Shown piece by piece: positions 15,362-22,564 of a stretch of 64,000 nucleotides of DNA. Numbering within the stretch: the stretch's first letter is position 1; every line of letters begins with the position of its first letter. Both the position numbers and the translations under genes were made by a program. The notes under the pieces were generated by a model. The model had not been told where the DNA came from. It did not search any database and saw only the letters and a program-made list of their open reading frames with translations. The stretch lies in NCBI RefSeq assembly GCF_019636135.1, contig NZ_JAHBYD010000005.1, forward strand, positions 62,001 through 126,000, given 5' to 3'. This DNA is from Phenylobacterium sp. GTDB lineage: Bacteria; Pseudomonadota; Alphaproteobacteria; Caulobacterales; Caulobacteraceae.

Positions 15362-15929
15362 CACGACGTTGCCCAGGCGAACCAGAATAGCGGCTGGAAT
15401 CTGCCACCCCTCGTCGGACATGGGACTTGTCGGCCTGCTGTGCGGGGATCATCGAGCCTGACCCCCAGGTGCAGCCATGGTGGCGCAAGACGTTGACGGC
15501 GGCGTATCGGCGCATGGCTCTGGACATGCTGTTAAGGCATTCTCGCCGGTGTCAGTGCGGTGGACATGGCGTTGCCCGGCAGGGGGCGGGGGAACGATGC
15601 CGGTGAGCGTGTCCGGGCCGTCCTTGCGTTGCGAAGAGCCGCCATCGTCTCCGTTGTCTGACCGTGGATCGAGCGCACCAAACGGCCTCTCCAATGGCCT
15701 GATCTGGCCGAAGGCCGGCTTCGCCTCGAGCGCCTGAGCCACAACGGCTGGTCTCGACTTTCTTCCCCTGCCGGCTGCGCCGTCATTCCTCGCGAAACAA
15801 CAAAGTCGCGCCTGCGCCATCCTCCGCTGCGCTGCGGTCGCAAGCGATGTGGCGTCGCTCGCCTCCGGCCCGCCGATCGCCATCGAGGCCGCATGGTGCG
15901 GGCTCGAATACGGAAAACGGAGACTTATC
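15362..15929 (+). other. Intergenic region before DUF736 gene
   Basis: About 570 bases. One short plus-strand frame near 15440-15600 contains PWWRKTLTAAYRRMALDM, but it has no good start, so it may be a gene remnant. The right part holds copy 2 of the shared upstream repeat. Nothing else is supported. Confidence 0.35.
15791..15833 (+). repeat. Shared upstream repeat, copy 2
   Basis: Begins CGCGAAACAACAAAGTCGCG and includes the 15-base core CGCCATCCTCCGCTG found at 12129-12171. It lies about 97 bases upstream of the DUF736 start. Confidence 0.5.
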
Positions 15930-16256
15930 ATGGCGACCATCGGCACCTTCAAGAAGACCGGCTCGAACGAGTTCACCGGCGAAATTGTCACCCTCAGCGT
16001 CCAGGCCAAGGGCGTGCGCATCGTTCCCGACACCCGCGCCACCGGCGAGAATGCCCCCAGCCACCGGGTCCTGGTCGGCCGCGCCGAGATCGGCGCCGCC
16101 TGGTCCAAGCGCTCCAACGAGGGCCGCGACTATCTGGGCCTCAAGCTCGACGATCCGAGCTTCAACGCTCCGATCTACGCCAACCTCTTCGATGACGAGG
16201 ACGGCGAAGGCTTCTCGCTGATCTGGTCCCGCCCCAACGGGCGGCGCGGCGACTGA
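15930..16256 (+). CDS. DUF736 family protein, paralogue 1
   Basis: 108 residues. Typical DUF736 layout: an N-terminal strand IGTFKKTGSNEFTGEIVTL, a central APSHRVLVGRAEIGAAWSKRS segment and a C-terminal YLGLKLDDPSFNAPIYANLF with an aromatic, arginine-rich end. DUF736 is a near-universal small protein of alphaproteobacterial ICEs and plasmids, with no settled function. The ATG at 15930 is preceded by CGGAG. A second copy is encoded at 21449-21796. A strong GC hairpin follows the gene. Confidence 0.85.
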   Translation: MATIGTFKKTGSNEFTGEIVTLSVQAKGVRIVPDTRATGENAPSHRVLVGRAEIGAAWSKRSNEGRDYLGLKLDDPSFNAPIYANLFDDEDGEGFSLIWSRPNGRRGD

Positions 16257-16266
16257 AGCCCGCGCG

Positions 16267-16293
16267 AGGCCCCGGCCGGAAGGCCGGGGCCTT
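16267..16293 (+). terminator. Strong GC hairpin after DUF736 gene
   Basis: GGCCCCGGCC (16268-16277) and GGCCGGGGCC (16282-16291) are perfectly complementary over a 4-base loop, extended by an A-T pair. Only TT follows, so it is terminator-like without a full U-tract. Confidence 0.6.
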
Positions 16294-16383
16294 CGACTCC
16301 CAGAACGACCGAATCAGTCAGTGGCACCGATCGCCGCAAGCAGTTTCCAGGAGGCGTAAAATACTGGAACGGACAGCCGAAAG

Positions 16384-16398
16384 CGACTATTATAGTCG
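16384..16398 (+). promoter_or_regulatory. 15-nt palindrome upstream of XRE regulator
   Basis: CGACTAT and ATAGTCG flank a single T. The AT-rich centre TATTATAG can also act as a -10 box. It lies 44-58 bases before the XRE gene and fits an operator for a small helix-turn-helix dimer. Confidence 0.55.
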
Positions 16399-16430
16399 TA
16401 GTTTTGGCGTGCGCGTAGGTCCGTGTGGGA

Positions 16431-16450
16431 GGTGATCATGCATGATCACC
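16431..16450 (+). promoter_or_regulatory. 20-bp perfect palindrome over the XRE start codon
   Basis: GGTGATCATG followed by CATGATCACC is an uninterrupted palindrome. It includes part of the ribosome site and the ATG at 16442. In DNA it is a strong dimer-binding site; in RNA it would hide the start codon. Either would give feedback control of the regulator. Confidence 0.6.
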
Positions 16451-16684
16451 GCCCGACAATCTCGGGCCGCACGCGCGTTGCTGGGTTGGACGCAGGAGAC
16501 GCTCGCTGACAAGGCCCGGGTCTCATTAACCGCTCTCAAGCGCCTCGAATCCCATAGTGGGTTGGAGGTTTACGAGACGACGCGCGATGAGGTTCGGCGA
16601 GCCTTCGAACGAGCGGGCATCGTCTTCCTGAATTCCGACCAGGGCAAGGGAGTGCTGTTGGTCGATGCCAAGAAGGACGCGTGA
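16442..16684 (+). CDS. Small XRE-family regulator (QseC-like)
   Basis: 80 residues, nearly all one Cro/CI-type helix-turn-helix domain: TARQSRAARALLGWTQETLADKARVSLTALKRLE, then a short C-terminal strand pair. It sits directly upstream of a DUF2285 protein and a split DUF6499/DUF2285 activator. In ICEMlSymR7A a comparable small regulator (QseC) controls the antiactivator qseM, and position and size make this the functional counterpart. The assignment rests on context rather than on sequence comparison. Two palindromes in and before its start codon suggest autoregulation. Confidence 0.75.
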   Translation: MITARQSRAARALLGWTQETLADKARVSLTALKRLESHSGLEVYETTRDEVRRAFERAGIVFLNSDQGKGVLLVDAKKDA

Positions 16685-16804
16685 GTTTCGAAATACCGCG
16701 GCAACGCCACGACTTCGCGCTTCTGCCTCTTGCGTCATGATGACGATCAAATCAGCGTTAACAATCTACTCCAGAATGGATACATCTCGTCGCCAGGGGA
16801 CGTT

Positions 16805-17068
16805 GTGACCAAGGCCGATTTTCTCGATCAGCCACCGGGCGGTGCGGCATTGACCGCCTACGACCACGCGCACCTGAAGCTTTATGTACGACTGCTCGAC
16901 GCTGATGCCGCGGGCGCGGATTGGCGAGAGGTGGTCAAGGTTCTCTTCGATCTCGACGCCGCCCATGACGAAGCTCGCGCCCAACAGATTTATAGCGCCC
17001 ATCTCGATCGCGCCAAGTGGATGACGCGGAGCGGCTTCTGCGAGTTGCTCCAGGGGCGCTTGCATTGA
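16805..17068 (+). CDS. DUF2285 protein, QseM-like antiactivator
   Basis: 87 residues from a GTG at 16805 with AGGGGA upstream. A longer frame from a TTG at 16730 has no ribosome site. The core AYDHAHLKLYVRLLDADAAGADWREVVKVLF and the later AHLDRAKWMTRSGFCELL are characteristic of DUF2285. In ICEMlSymR7A, QseM is a stand-alone DUF2285 protein that binds and inactivates the transfer activators. The same role is inferred here because the downstream activator carries a DUF2285 half. It lies 120 bases after the XRE gene. Confidence 0.7.
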   Translation: MTKADFLDQPPGGAALTAYDHAHLKLYVRLLDADAAGADWREVVKVLFDLDAAHDEARAQQIYSAHLDRAKWMTRSGFCELLQGRLH

Positions 17069-17185
17069 GGTGATGCAGAAACCGTATCACGGTCCAAGCA
17101 CTTCGTGCTTCCCACGTCCCGTTCAACCGGGAATCGTATCTGCTGCATAACTCGCGTTGCAAAACATTGCGGGAGGCAGTGGAGG

Positions 17186-17951
17186 ATGTCCGAAGAAAGA
17201 ATCTGGCGCTCTGAAAGCGCCTATGAATATATCGACAAACTGTCGCCGAGCGATTTGGCATGGGAATTCCTGCGACGAAATCCCGATTACCTAAGGGCCT
17301 ATCGCGACCTCGTCGCAGCCGGTCGGCTGACTGAAGACGTTGCGCAAGACTTCGCAAATCGATGGGGGTTGCGATTTCGCGGCCGATCCCAATTGCTCCG
17401 GTCTCATCCGACCGATCTTCTGGACGTCGCAAGTCGATCCCGCTGTTCTCACTCTCGCGCCGGGACCGACGCCAACCGAAGGGATCGGAATCCGCCCCGA
17501 TGATCTGCGCGCCGGCGTCCTTGTCGAGCATGATCCGACGCTGGTCAGGATCGCCGTACAGCGTGAACCCTACGACATAGCGTTCGACAACGTCGGTGGC
17601 AGCCCTGCGCTCGCCGCCGTGGTGATGCTCGACGACCTGACGCCGGACCGCCTCATTGCTCTGTCGCGCTTCTGGAGTGCGATAGCCGGCAAGCCTGTGC
17701 CGCCCGATCCGCGCATGACCGATCAGCGCCGCCAACGCGCGCGGCATATGCTCCGCGCCGTCGATGCCCGCGCCACCGGCGCCACCTATCGCGCTATTGC
17801 CGAAGGCCTTTTCCCTCACCACGACGTTGAGTCCGCCGCCTGGGTCGGGACCGCGATCCGCGAGACCACCATCCGCCTGGTGCGCGACGGACTCAAACTC
17901 GTGCGCGGCGGCTATCGCAGTCTGCTTCGCCGGGCGCGCCGGGACCGCTGA
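17186..17951 (+). CDS. Transfer/excision activator split by +1 frameshift (FseA-like)
   Basis: Frame 1 starts at the ATG at 17186 (GGGAGG upstream) and encodes a DUF6499 domain: ERIWRSESAYEYIDKLS, then DLAWEFLRRNPDYLRAY. At WGLRF the homology leaves this frame, which then continues into about 40 unrelated residues to 17503. The next frame picks up at AADPNCSGLIRPIFW, runs through VDPAVLTLAPGP and a DUF2285 domain, and ends at 17951. Skipping one base at 17378 gives a continuous protein of 254 residues. In ICEMlSymR7A the same DUF6499-DUF2285 pair is fused by programmed +1 frameshifting to make FseA, which activates the excisionase gene. The same mechanism is inferred; a simple mutation is the alternative. 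Confidence 0.75.
17375..17379 (+). other. Likely +1 ribosomal frameshift site
   Basis: The frame 1 codons read TTG CGA TTT CGC. Moving forward one base after TTT (17375-17377) gives GCG GCC GAT and restores the conserved FAADPN reading. CGA just before is a rare-type arginine codon in many GC-rich genomes and may slow the ribosome. The exact slip point could be a codon earlier or later. Confidence 0.55.
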
Positions 17952-18078
17952 CACCCGACAGGGTGTCGATCTTATTCTCCTAACTTCGACATCGTGGAAG
18001 GCGCCGTCTTCGCGCCACCGTGCTCGCAACCCGCCGCTTTTTCCCAGCGGCATCCCGCGAGACCACGGAGGTTCGATC

Positions 18079-18363
18079 ATGGCCGAAAAAGCCGCCATTC
18101 TACCGCCACGCTATCTGAGGACGCAGGAGGCAGCGCGCTTCCTCGGCCTGTCCGAGCGCACCCTCGAAAAGCACCGCACCTACGGCACCGGGCCGACTTA
18201 CCGTAAGCTCGGCGGGCGCGTCGTCTATTCCGTCGACGACCTTCAGACTTGGGCGGATCGCGGGCTCGTCACTTCGACCTCCGATCCGCGCGGCGGCACG
18301 GTGCCGCCCGCCAAGCGCCAGCCATCCGCTTCCGCCAGTGCCGGCGGTCGCTTCCCGCGCTGA
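18079..18363 (+). CDS. AlpA-type excisionase (RdfS-like)
   Basis: 94 residues. A MerR-like winged helix typical of AlpA and excisionase proteins covers residues 10-60: YLRTQEAARFLGLSERTLEKH, then GTGPTYRKLGGRVVYSVDDLQTWAD, with a basic low-complexity tail. The ATG has CGGAGG upstream. In the tripartite ICE family the excisionase RdfS is the target of the FseA activator, and here it lies 127 bases after that activator. It would be the directionality factor for element excision. The integrase it would serve is not in the window. Confidence 0.8.
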   Translation: MAEKAAILPPRYLRTQEAARFLGLSERTLEKHRTYGTGPTYRKLGGRVVYSVDDLQTWADRGLVTSTSDPRGGTVPPAKRQPSASASAGGRFPR

Positions 18364-18372
18364 GGACGGCTC

Positions 18373-19257
18373 GTGTCGCCCGGCCGACATCATAGCGAGC
18401 GCGCGCAGCTCGATCTGTTCCGGGCGCTGCCCGGCGACCTGGCGCCGCGCGACGCGCAGGACCTCATGGCCTATCCCTTCTTCTCGCTCGCCAAATCGAA
18501 GCGCCTGGCGCCGATCGACTTCAAGGCCGGCTCCATCGTCATCCGCGTCGAGGCCGTGGCCGACCACGGCATGGCGACCATCTGGGACGCGGACATCCTG
18601 ATCTGGGTCGCCTCGCAGATCGTCGAGGCGCGCGATCTCGGCCTGCGCCCGTCGCGCCTGATGGCGACCACCCCCTACGAAATCCTGAACTTCATCGGTC
18701 GCGGCGTTTCCTTGCGCGATTACGACCGCCTGAAAGCGGCGCTCGACCGGCTCCAGTCGACGACGGTGGCGACCTCCATCCGTCAGCCGACCGAACGGCG
18801 CATGCACCGCTTCTCCTGGATCAACGAGTGGAAGGAGCGCGCCGACCATCGTGGTCGGCCGCTCGGCCTCGAACTCATCGTGCCCGACTGGTTCTACGGC
18901 GCGGTACTGGACGACGCGCTCGTCCTCACCATCGACCGGGACTATTTCAGCCTGACCGGCGGGCTGGAGCGCTGGCTCTACCGCCTGGTGCGCAAGCACG
19001 GCGGCAAGCAGGAATATGGCTGGAGCTTCGACTTCGCCCATCTCCACGCCAAGTCGGGTAGCCTCTCGCCGCTCAAGCATTTCGCCTACGACCTGCGCGA
19101 GATCGTTCGCCGCCAGCCGTTACCGGGTTACCGGCTGACCATCCAGCCGTGCGCCAATGGCCCCGACATCCTCACTTTCGCGCCGACCGATCCGATCCCC
19201 TTCGGGACACCACGCCGTCGTCGCCGCGCCAACCGCCAGCCTGGGGATAAGCTGTGA
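18373..19257 (+). CDS. RepA-like replication initiator
   Basis: 294 residues from a GTG at 18373 with GAGG upstream. It matches the plasmid replication initiator RPA family (PF10134-type): RDAQDLMAYPFFSLAKSKR near the start, WDADILIWVASQIVEARD, PYEILNFIGRG, then LTGGLERWLYRLVRKHGG and KSGSLSPLKHFAYDLREI. It is followed at once by three iterons, the expected binding sites of such a protein. On ICEs this gene may support replication of the excised circle. It follows the excisionase gene by 9 bases, so both may answer to the same activator. Confidence 0.85.
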   Translation: MSPGRHHSERAQLDLFRALPGDLAPRDAQDLMAYPFFSLAKSKRLAPIDFKAGSIVIRVEAVADHGMATIWDADILIWVASQIVEARDLGLRPSRLMATTPYEILNFIGRGVSLRDYDRLKAALDRLQSTTVATSIRQPTERRMHRFSWINEWKERADHRGRPLGLELIVPDWFYGAVLDDALVLTIDRDYFSLTGGLERWLYRLVRKHGGKQEYGWSFDFAHLHAKSGSLSPLKHFAYDLREIVRRQPLPGYRLTIQPCANGPDILTFAPTDPIPFGTPRRRRRANRQPGDKL

Positions 19258-19263
19258 ATCGCC

Positions 19264-19329
19264 TCGTGCTATCAGGGACCGGCACTATCGTGCCATCGGG
19301 GACCGGAGTCTCGTGCTATCGGGGACCAA
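19264..19329 (+). repeat. Three 19-bp iterons, probable replication origin
   Basis: TCGTGCTATCAGGGACCGG at 19264, TCGTGCCATCGGGGACCGG at 19288 and TCGTGCTATCGGGGACCAA at 19311 are spaced 24 and 23 bases apart, close to two helical turns. They lie 7 bases after the stop of the RepA-like gene. This is the layout of an iteron origin or of a RepA/ParA regulatory site. Confidence 0.75.
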
Positions 19330-19336
19330 AATCGCC

Positions 19337-19404
19337 GATTCAGCTTTCTGAATCAGGCGCTTGCGGCCCCCGTAACGTCTCTAACCTAGATTCCTACGGA
19401 ATCT
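19337..19404. promoter_or_regulatory. Two inverted repeats between iterons and parA
   Basis: GATTCAG-CTTT-CTGAATC lies at 19337-19354 and AGATTCC-TAC-GGAATCT at 19388-19404. Both are perfect 7-bp dyads sharing the GATTC half-site. The AT-rich stretch between them and parA could hold the parA promoter, with the dyads as partition or repressor sites. Confidence 0.5.
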
Positions 19405-19465
19405 TTCTAACGCGAGCGCGCTTTTCGGCTGCTGTGGACGAGTCCCCGATTGCCGGGAGACGGTC

Positions 19466-20104
19466 ATGATCGTCGCCCTGCTCAACCAGAAGGGCGGCGT
19501 CGGCAAGACGACGCTCGCGCTGCACCTCGCTGGCGAATGGGCGCGCAATGGCAAGCGCGTCACTCTCATCGACGCCGACCCGCAAGGATCAGCCCTCGAC
19601 TGGTCGCAGCAGCGCAGCCGGGAGGGGCTGGAGCGGCTGTTCGGTGTCGTCGGCCTGGCGCGCGATACGCTGCATCGCGAAGCGCCGGAGCTGGCCCGCG
19701 ACGCCGACCACGTCGTCATCGACGGCCCCCCGCGTGTCGCCGGCCTGATGCGCTCGGCGCTTCTCGCCGCCGACCTCGTGCTGATCCCGGTGCAGCCGTC
19801 GCCGCTCGACGGCTGGGCCTCGGCCGAGATGCTGGCTCTGCTCAGCGAGGCGCGCATCTATCGTCCCGGTCTCGCCGCGCGTTTCGTGCTGAACCGCTGC
19901 GCGGCCCGCACGGTGATCGCGCGTGAGACTGCCGAGGCGCTCGCCGATCACGATCCACCCGTGCTGGCAGCCAAGATCGGCCAGCGCGTTGCCTTCGCCG
20001 AGGCCGCGCAGGGCGGTCGGCTCGTCTCCGAACTCGATCATGCCGCGCTGGCGGCCGCCGAGATCGCTGCGCTCGCCGACGCGGTTGAAGGGATCGCACC
20101 ATGA
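19466..20104 (+). CDS. parA: ParA-family partition ATPase
   Basis: 212 residues. The deviant Walker A box NQKGGVGKTT begins at residue 7. The DADPQG motif is near residue 38, and a Walker B-type HVVIDGPPR is near 85. It is a short class Ib-type ParA without an N-terminal helix-turn-helix. It would bind DNA non-specifically and segregate or position the excised element with a small partner, most likely the adjacent RHH protein. The gene is coupled to that partner by a 4-base overlap. Confidence 0.92.
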   Translation: MIVALLNQKGGVGKTTLALHLAGEWARNGKRVTLIDADPQGSALDWSQQRSREGLERLFGVVGLARDTLHREAPELARDADHVVIDGPPRVAGLMRSALLAADLVLIPVQPSPLDGWASAEMLALLSEARIYRPGLAARFVLNRCAARTVIARETAEALADHDPPVLAAKIGQRVAFAEAAQGGRLVSELDHAALAAAEIAALADAVEGIAP

Positions 20105-20355
20105 ACGCGCGGTCCCCGAAACGCGGCTTCGCCGCCCGTCCCGGTGATGCCGAAAGCTGGATCAGGACGCCCGAGCGTTCGACCGACAGACCGTCGCCGG
20201 CCGAGGATTTCTCGGCGCGACTCACCATCGACGTCACCGCCGACATGCGCGGCCGCATCAAGATCGCCGCCTTCCAGCGCGGCCAGACCGTCGCCGACAT
20301 GCTGCGCGCCCTGTTCGCGCGCGAATTCCCATCCGCGCCGGGAGACAGCCAATGA
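20101..20355 (+). CDS. Small partition partner, RHH-like
   Basis: 84 residues overlapping parA by ATGA. The N-terminal half is basic and disordered (PKRGFAARPGDAESWI). The C-terminal half, FSARLTIDVTADMRGRIKIAAFQRGQTVADMLRALFARE, fits a ribbon-helix-helix fold. Such proteins act as the DNA-binding partner of short ParA ATPases. A centromere role for the dyads at 19337-19404 is an inference. Confidence 0.75.
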   Translation: MNARSPKRGFAARPGDAESWIRTPERSTDRPSPAEDFSARLTIDVTADMRGRIKIAAFQRGQTVADMLRALFAREFPSAPGDSQ

Positions 20356-20861
20356 TCGGCTCCGCCGCTCCGCTGGCCTCGGGTGCAGCCACGGCGATCG
20401 CCGATCTCACCGCCGTCGAACTCGTCTGGATCGAGAAGCAGACCGAGCATTGGATCCGCTTCGGACGCGAGGTCCGCGAGCAGATCCTTGACCGTCGCCG
20501 CCGCATCCTGTTCTTCGCTCCCGGCACGATTTTCGCCCTGGTGCGCTGGGCCGCGAACGAACACGGCACCGTGTTATCGCGGCTCGACATCCTGCGCGCC
20601 GTGCGGCCCGGCGATCCCTGCCAGAGCGTCCCCACCGTAACGCCCGGTGGTGACATTCTGCTGCGCGTGGATGGCTGGCCGAAGGTCGCCCGCATGCTGG
20701 AGCGGATCGACGCCATCGAGGCCGATGGCATCGATCCCGCCGAGGTCTCGCCCGACCATTGGCGGCACGTCCACAACCGCCTGACAGCCGGCGAGACGCC
20801 GCGTCGCTATTCGCCCGACCGGCATCGCGCTTTCCTCCTCGCGCGGAGGACCGGCGCATGA
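20352..20861 (+). CDS. DUF2840 family protein
   Basis: 169 residues with a 4-base overlap on each side, so it is part of a coupled parA to traF run. The region VELVWIEKQTEHWIRFGREVREQILDRRRR and the later FAPGTIFALVRWAANEHGTVLSRLDILRA are typical of DUF2840, a family found almost only between parA and traF on conjugative elements. No catalytic motif and no export signal are visible. A role in transfer or in regulating the operon is likely but unproven. Confidence 0.8.
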   Translation: MIGSAAPLASGAATAIADLTAVELVWIEKQTEHWIRFGREVREQILDRRRRILFFAPGTIFALVRWAANEHGTVLSRLDILRAVRPGDPCQSVPTVTPGGDILLRVDGWPKVARMLERIDAIEADGIDPAEVSPDHWRHVHNRLTAGETPRRYSPDRHRAFLLARRTGA

Positions 20862-21403
20862 TCCGCCTCGGCTACGCCATCGCCACGACCGCCGCCGTCT
20901 CGCTGTTCGGCGTCATGTCGGTCGTCTCCTTCGCGCCCAGGCTCATCTGGAATGCGTCGGCCAGCGCGCCGATCGGCCTCTACGCCATCCAGCCGGAACG
21001 CTTCCCGGACATCACCGATCTCGTCGCGATCCGCGCGCCCGAGCCTCTCGACAGTTTCCTGGTCGAGCGCGGCTATATCGGACGCGACGTGCCGCTGATG
21101 AAGCGCATCGCCGCCCTGCCGGGACAGCGGGTCTGTCGGCGGGGCCTCGCCATTACGGTCGACGCCGTGCCGATGGGCGATGCGCTCGCGCGCGATCGTC
21201 TCGGCCGTCCGTTGCCCGTGTGGCAGGGCTGTCGCCTCGTCGCCGAGGGCGAGCTGTTCCTGATGAACTGGCAGGTCGGCGACAGCCTGGACGGCCGCTA
21301 TTTCGGCCCGCTTCCGGCCTCCGCCGTCATCGGCCGGGCGATCCCTCTCTACACCGACGAGGACGGCGATGGCCGCTTCGTCTGGCGCGCGCCGACGCTG
21401 TGA
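20858..21403 (+). CDS. traF: TraF-type S26 conjugal transfer peptidase
   Basis: 181 residues. One N-terminal membrane anchor (residues 5-25) is followed by SASAPIGLY with the catalytic serine and MKRIAALPGQRV with the catalytic lysine of S26 signal peptidases. In the RP4 system TraF matures and cyclises the TrbC pilin, and the trbC gene encoded at 28.2 kb is the expected substrate. It acts at the periplasmic face of the inner membrane. Coupled to DUF2840 by overlap. Confidence 0.88.
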   Translation: MIRLGYAIATTAAVSLFGVMSVVSFAPRLIWNASASAPIGLYAIQPERFPDITDLVAIRAPEPLDSFLVERGYIGRDVPLMKRIAALPGQRVCRRGLAITVDAVPMGDALARDRLGRPLPVWQGCRLVAEGELFLMNWQVGDSLDGRYFGPLPASAVIGRAIPLYTDEDGDGRFVWRAPTL

Positions 21404-21448
21404 CGGCGCGCCCATGTCCATCCTCACCGCAATTCCATGGAGGCAATC

Positions 21449-21796
21449 ATGTCCCTGATCGGTCAATTCACACGCGACGAGTCCGGCTTCATCGGCAATT
21501 TGCAGACGCTCGCCCTGCAACAGGACATCATCATCTTTCCCGCAGAGCCATCGGATGCCGAGAACGCGCCGGATTATCGTGTTCACGTCTTCGACGGCAT
21601 GAACAACGAAACCGGCGCGGAGATCGGCGCAGGCTGGAAGCGGACCGGCGAAAAGGCCGGTGACTATATCTCGCTGCAGTTCGACGATCCGACTTTCCCG
21701 CAGCCGATCCGCGCCAACCTCTTCCAGTCCGCCGACGACAAATCGGCCTGGGGGCTGCACTGGAACCGGCCGCCCAGGCGCGGCGACCGGGACTGA
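21449..21796 (+). CDS. DUF736 family protein, paralogue 2
   Basis: 115 residues from the ATG at 21449 (ATGGAGG upstream). It keeps the DUF736 layout: IGQFTRDESGFIGNLQTL, a central GAEIGAGWKRTGEKAGDYISLQFDDP and FPQPIRANLF, with an arginine-rich end. It differs clearly from the copy at 15930, so the two are diverged paralogues rather than a recent duplication. It sits between traF and the lytic transglycosylase gene, a conserved location in this element family. Function unknown. Confidence 0.85.
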   Translation: MSLIGQFTRDESGFIGNLQTLALQQDIIIFPAEPSDAENAPDYRVHVFDGMNNETGAEIGAGWKRTGEKAGDYISLQFDDPTFPQPIRANLFQSADDKSAWGLHWNRPPRRGDRD

Positions 21797-21799
21797 CCC

Positions 21800-22564
21800 A
21801 TGCCGTCCCGTCGCTCGCGCGCTGTCACCGGGCGGTTTCCCGCCGCCCGGCTGACGGTCCCCCTTCTCCTTTCTGGCCTGTCTGCGGCAGCGCTCCCGGC
21901 GTCGCCCGCCAGCGCGCAGGCGATGCCTCCGGCGCACACCGCGACCGCCGATCCCTATGCAGGCTTCGTCACCGAAGCCGCGCGTCGGTTCGGCATTCCC
22001 GAGCTGTGGATTCGCGCCGTCATGCGCGTCGAAAGTCGCGGCGACGTGCGCGCGGTCTCGCCCAAGGGCGCCATGGGCCTGATGCAGATCATGCCGGCCA
22101 CCTGGGCGGAAATGCGCGCCCGATACGCGCTCGGCGCCAATCCCTACGATCCGCGCGACAACATCCTGGCCGGCGCGGCCTATCTGCGCGAAATGCACGA
22201 CCGCTACGGCTCTCCGGGCTTCCTGGCGGCCTACAATGCCGGTCCCGGTCGCTATGAGGATTATCGCGATCGCCGCCGTTCACTTCCGGCCGAAACGCGC
22301 GCCTATGTCGCCATGCTCGTGCCGGTCATCGGCGGGTCCGACATGCCGTCTCCCGTCACGGTCGCCGCCGCCGACCCACTCGCCTGGACGCGCGCACCGC
22401 TCTTCATCGTGCAGGCCGATGGCGGTTCGGCCGCAGATCGGCCGCAGCATGAGGGCGCGTCGGCTGCGCCATCCGCGCCGCTGCCGGAAGGCGCGCCCGA
22501 GCCGGCCGGCCCGCAAACCGGCGGCCTCTTCATCGGTCGCTCTTCGCCTGCGGGGCCGCGATGA
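21800..22564 (+). CDS. Conjugation-associated lytic transglycosylase
   Basis: 254 residues. A signal peptide (residues 1-40, ending near ASAQA) is followed by an SLT-type catalytic domain: RRFGIPELWIRAVMRVESRG with the catalytic glutamate, SPKGAMGLMQIMPATW, NPYDPRDNILAGAAYLREM and FLAAYNAGPGRYEDY. The C-terminus is proline-rich and disordered. It opens peptidoglycan for the mating channel, like VirB1. The gene begins 3 bases after the DUF736 stop. Its TGA overlaps an ATG that opens a doubtful 83-codon frame. Confidence 0.9.
   Translation: MPSRRSRAVTGRFPAARLTVPLLLSGLSAAALPASPASAQAMPPAHTATADPYAGFVTEAARRFGIPELWIRAVMRVESRGDVRAVSPKGAMGLMQIMPATWAEMRARYALGANPYDPRDNILAGAAYLREMHDRYGSPGFLAAYNAGPGRYEDYRDRRRSLPAETRAYVAMLVPVIGGSDMPSPVTVAAADPLAWTRAPLFIVQADGGSAADRPQHEGASAAPSAPLPEGAPEPAGPQTGGLFIGRSSPAGPR

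Noticed and set aside
15440..15600. Short frame with PWWRKTLTAAYRRMALDM
   Set aside because: No usable start or ribosome site, stops on both sides within 75 residues; may be a remnant.
16730..16804. Longer start (TTG) for the QseM-like protein
   Set aside because: No ribosome site, and the added 25 residues lie before the DUF2285 core; the GTG at 16805 has AGGGGA at proper spacing.
19264..19329. Possible CRISPR array at the three regular repeats
   Set aside because: Only three copies with 4-5 base spacers and no cas genes; the iteron explanation fits the position next to repA.
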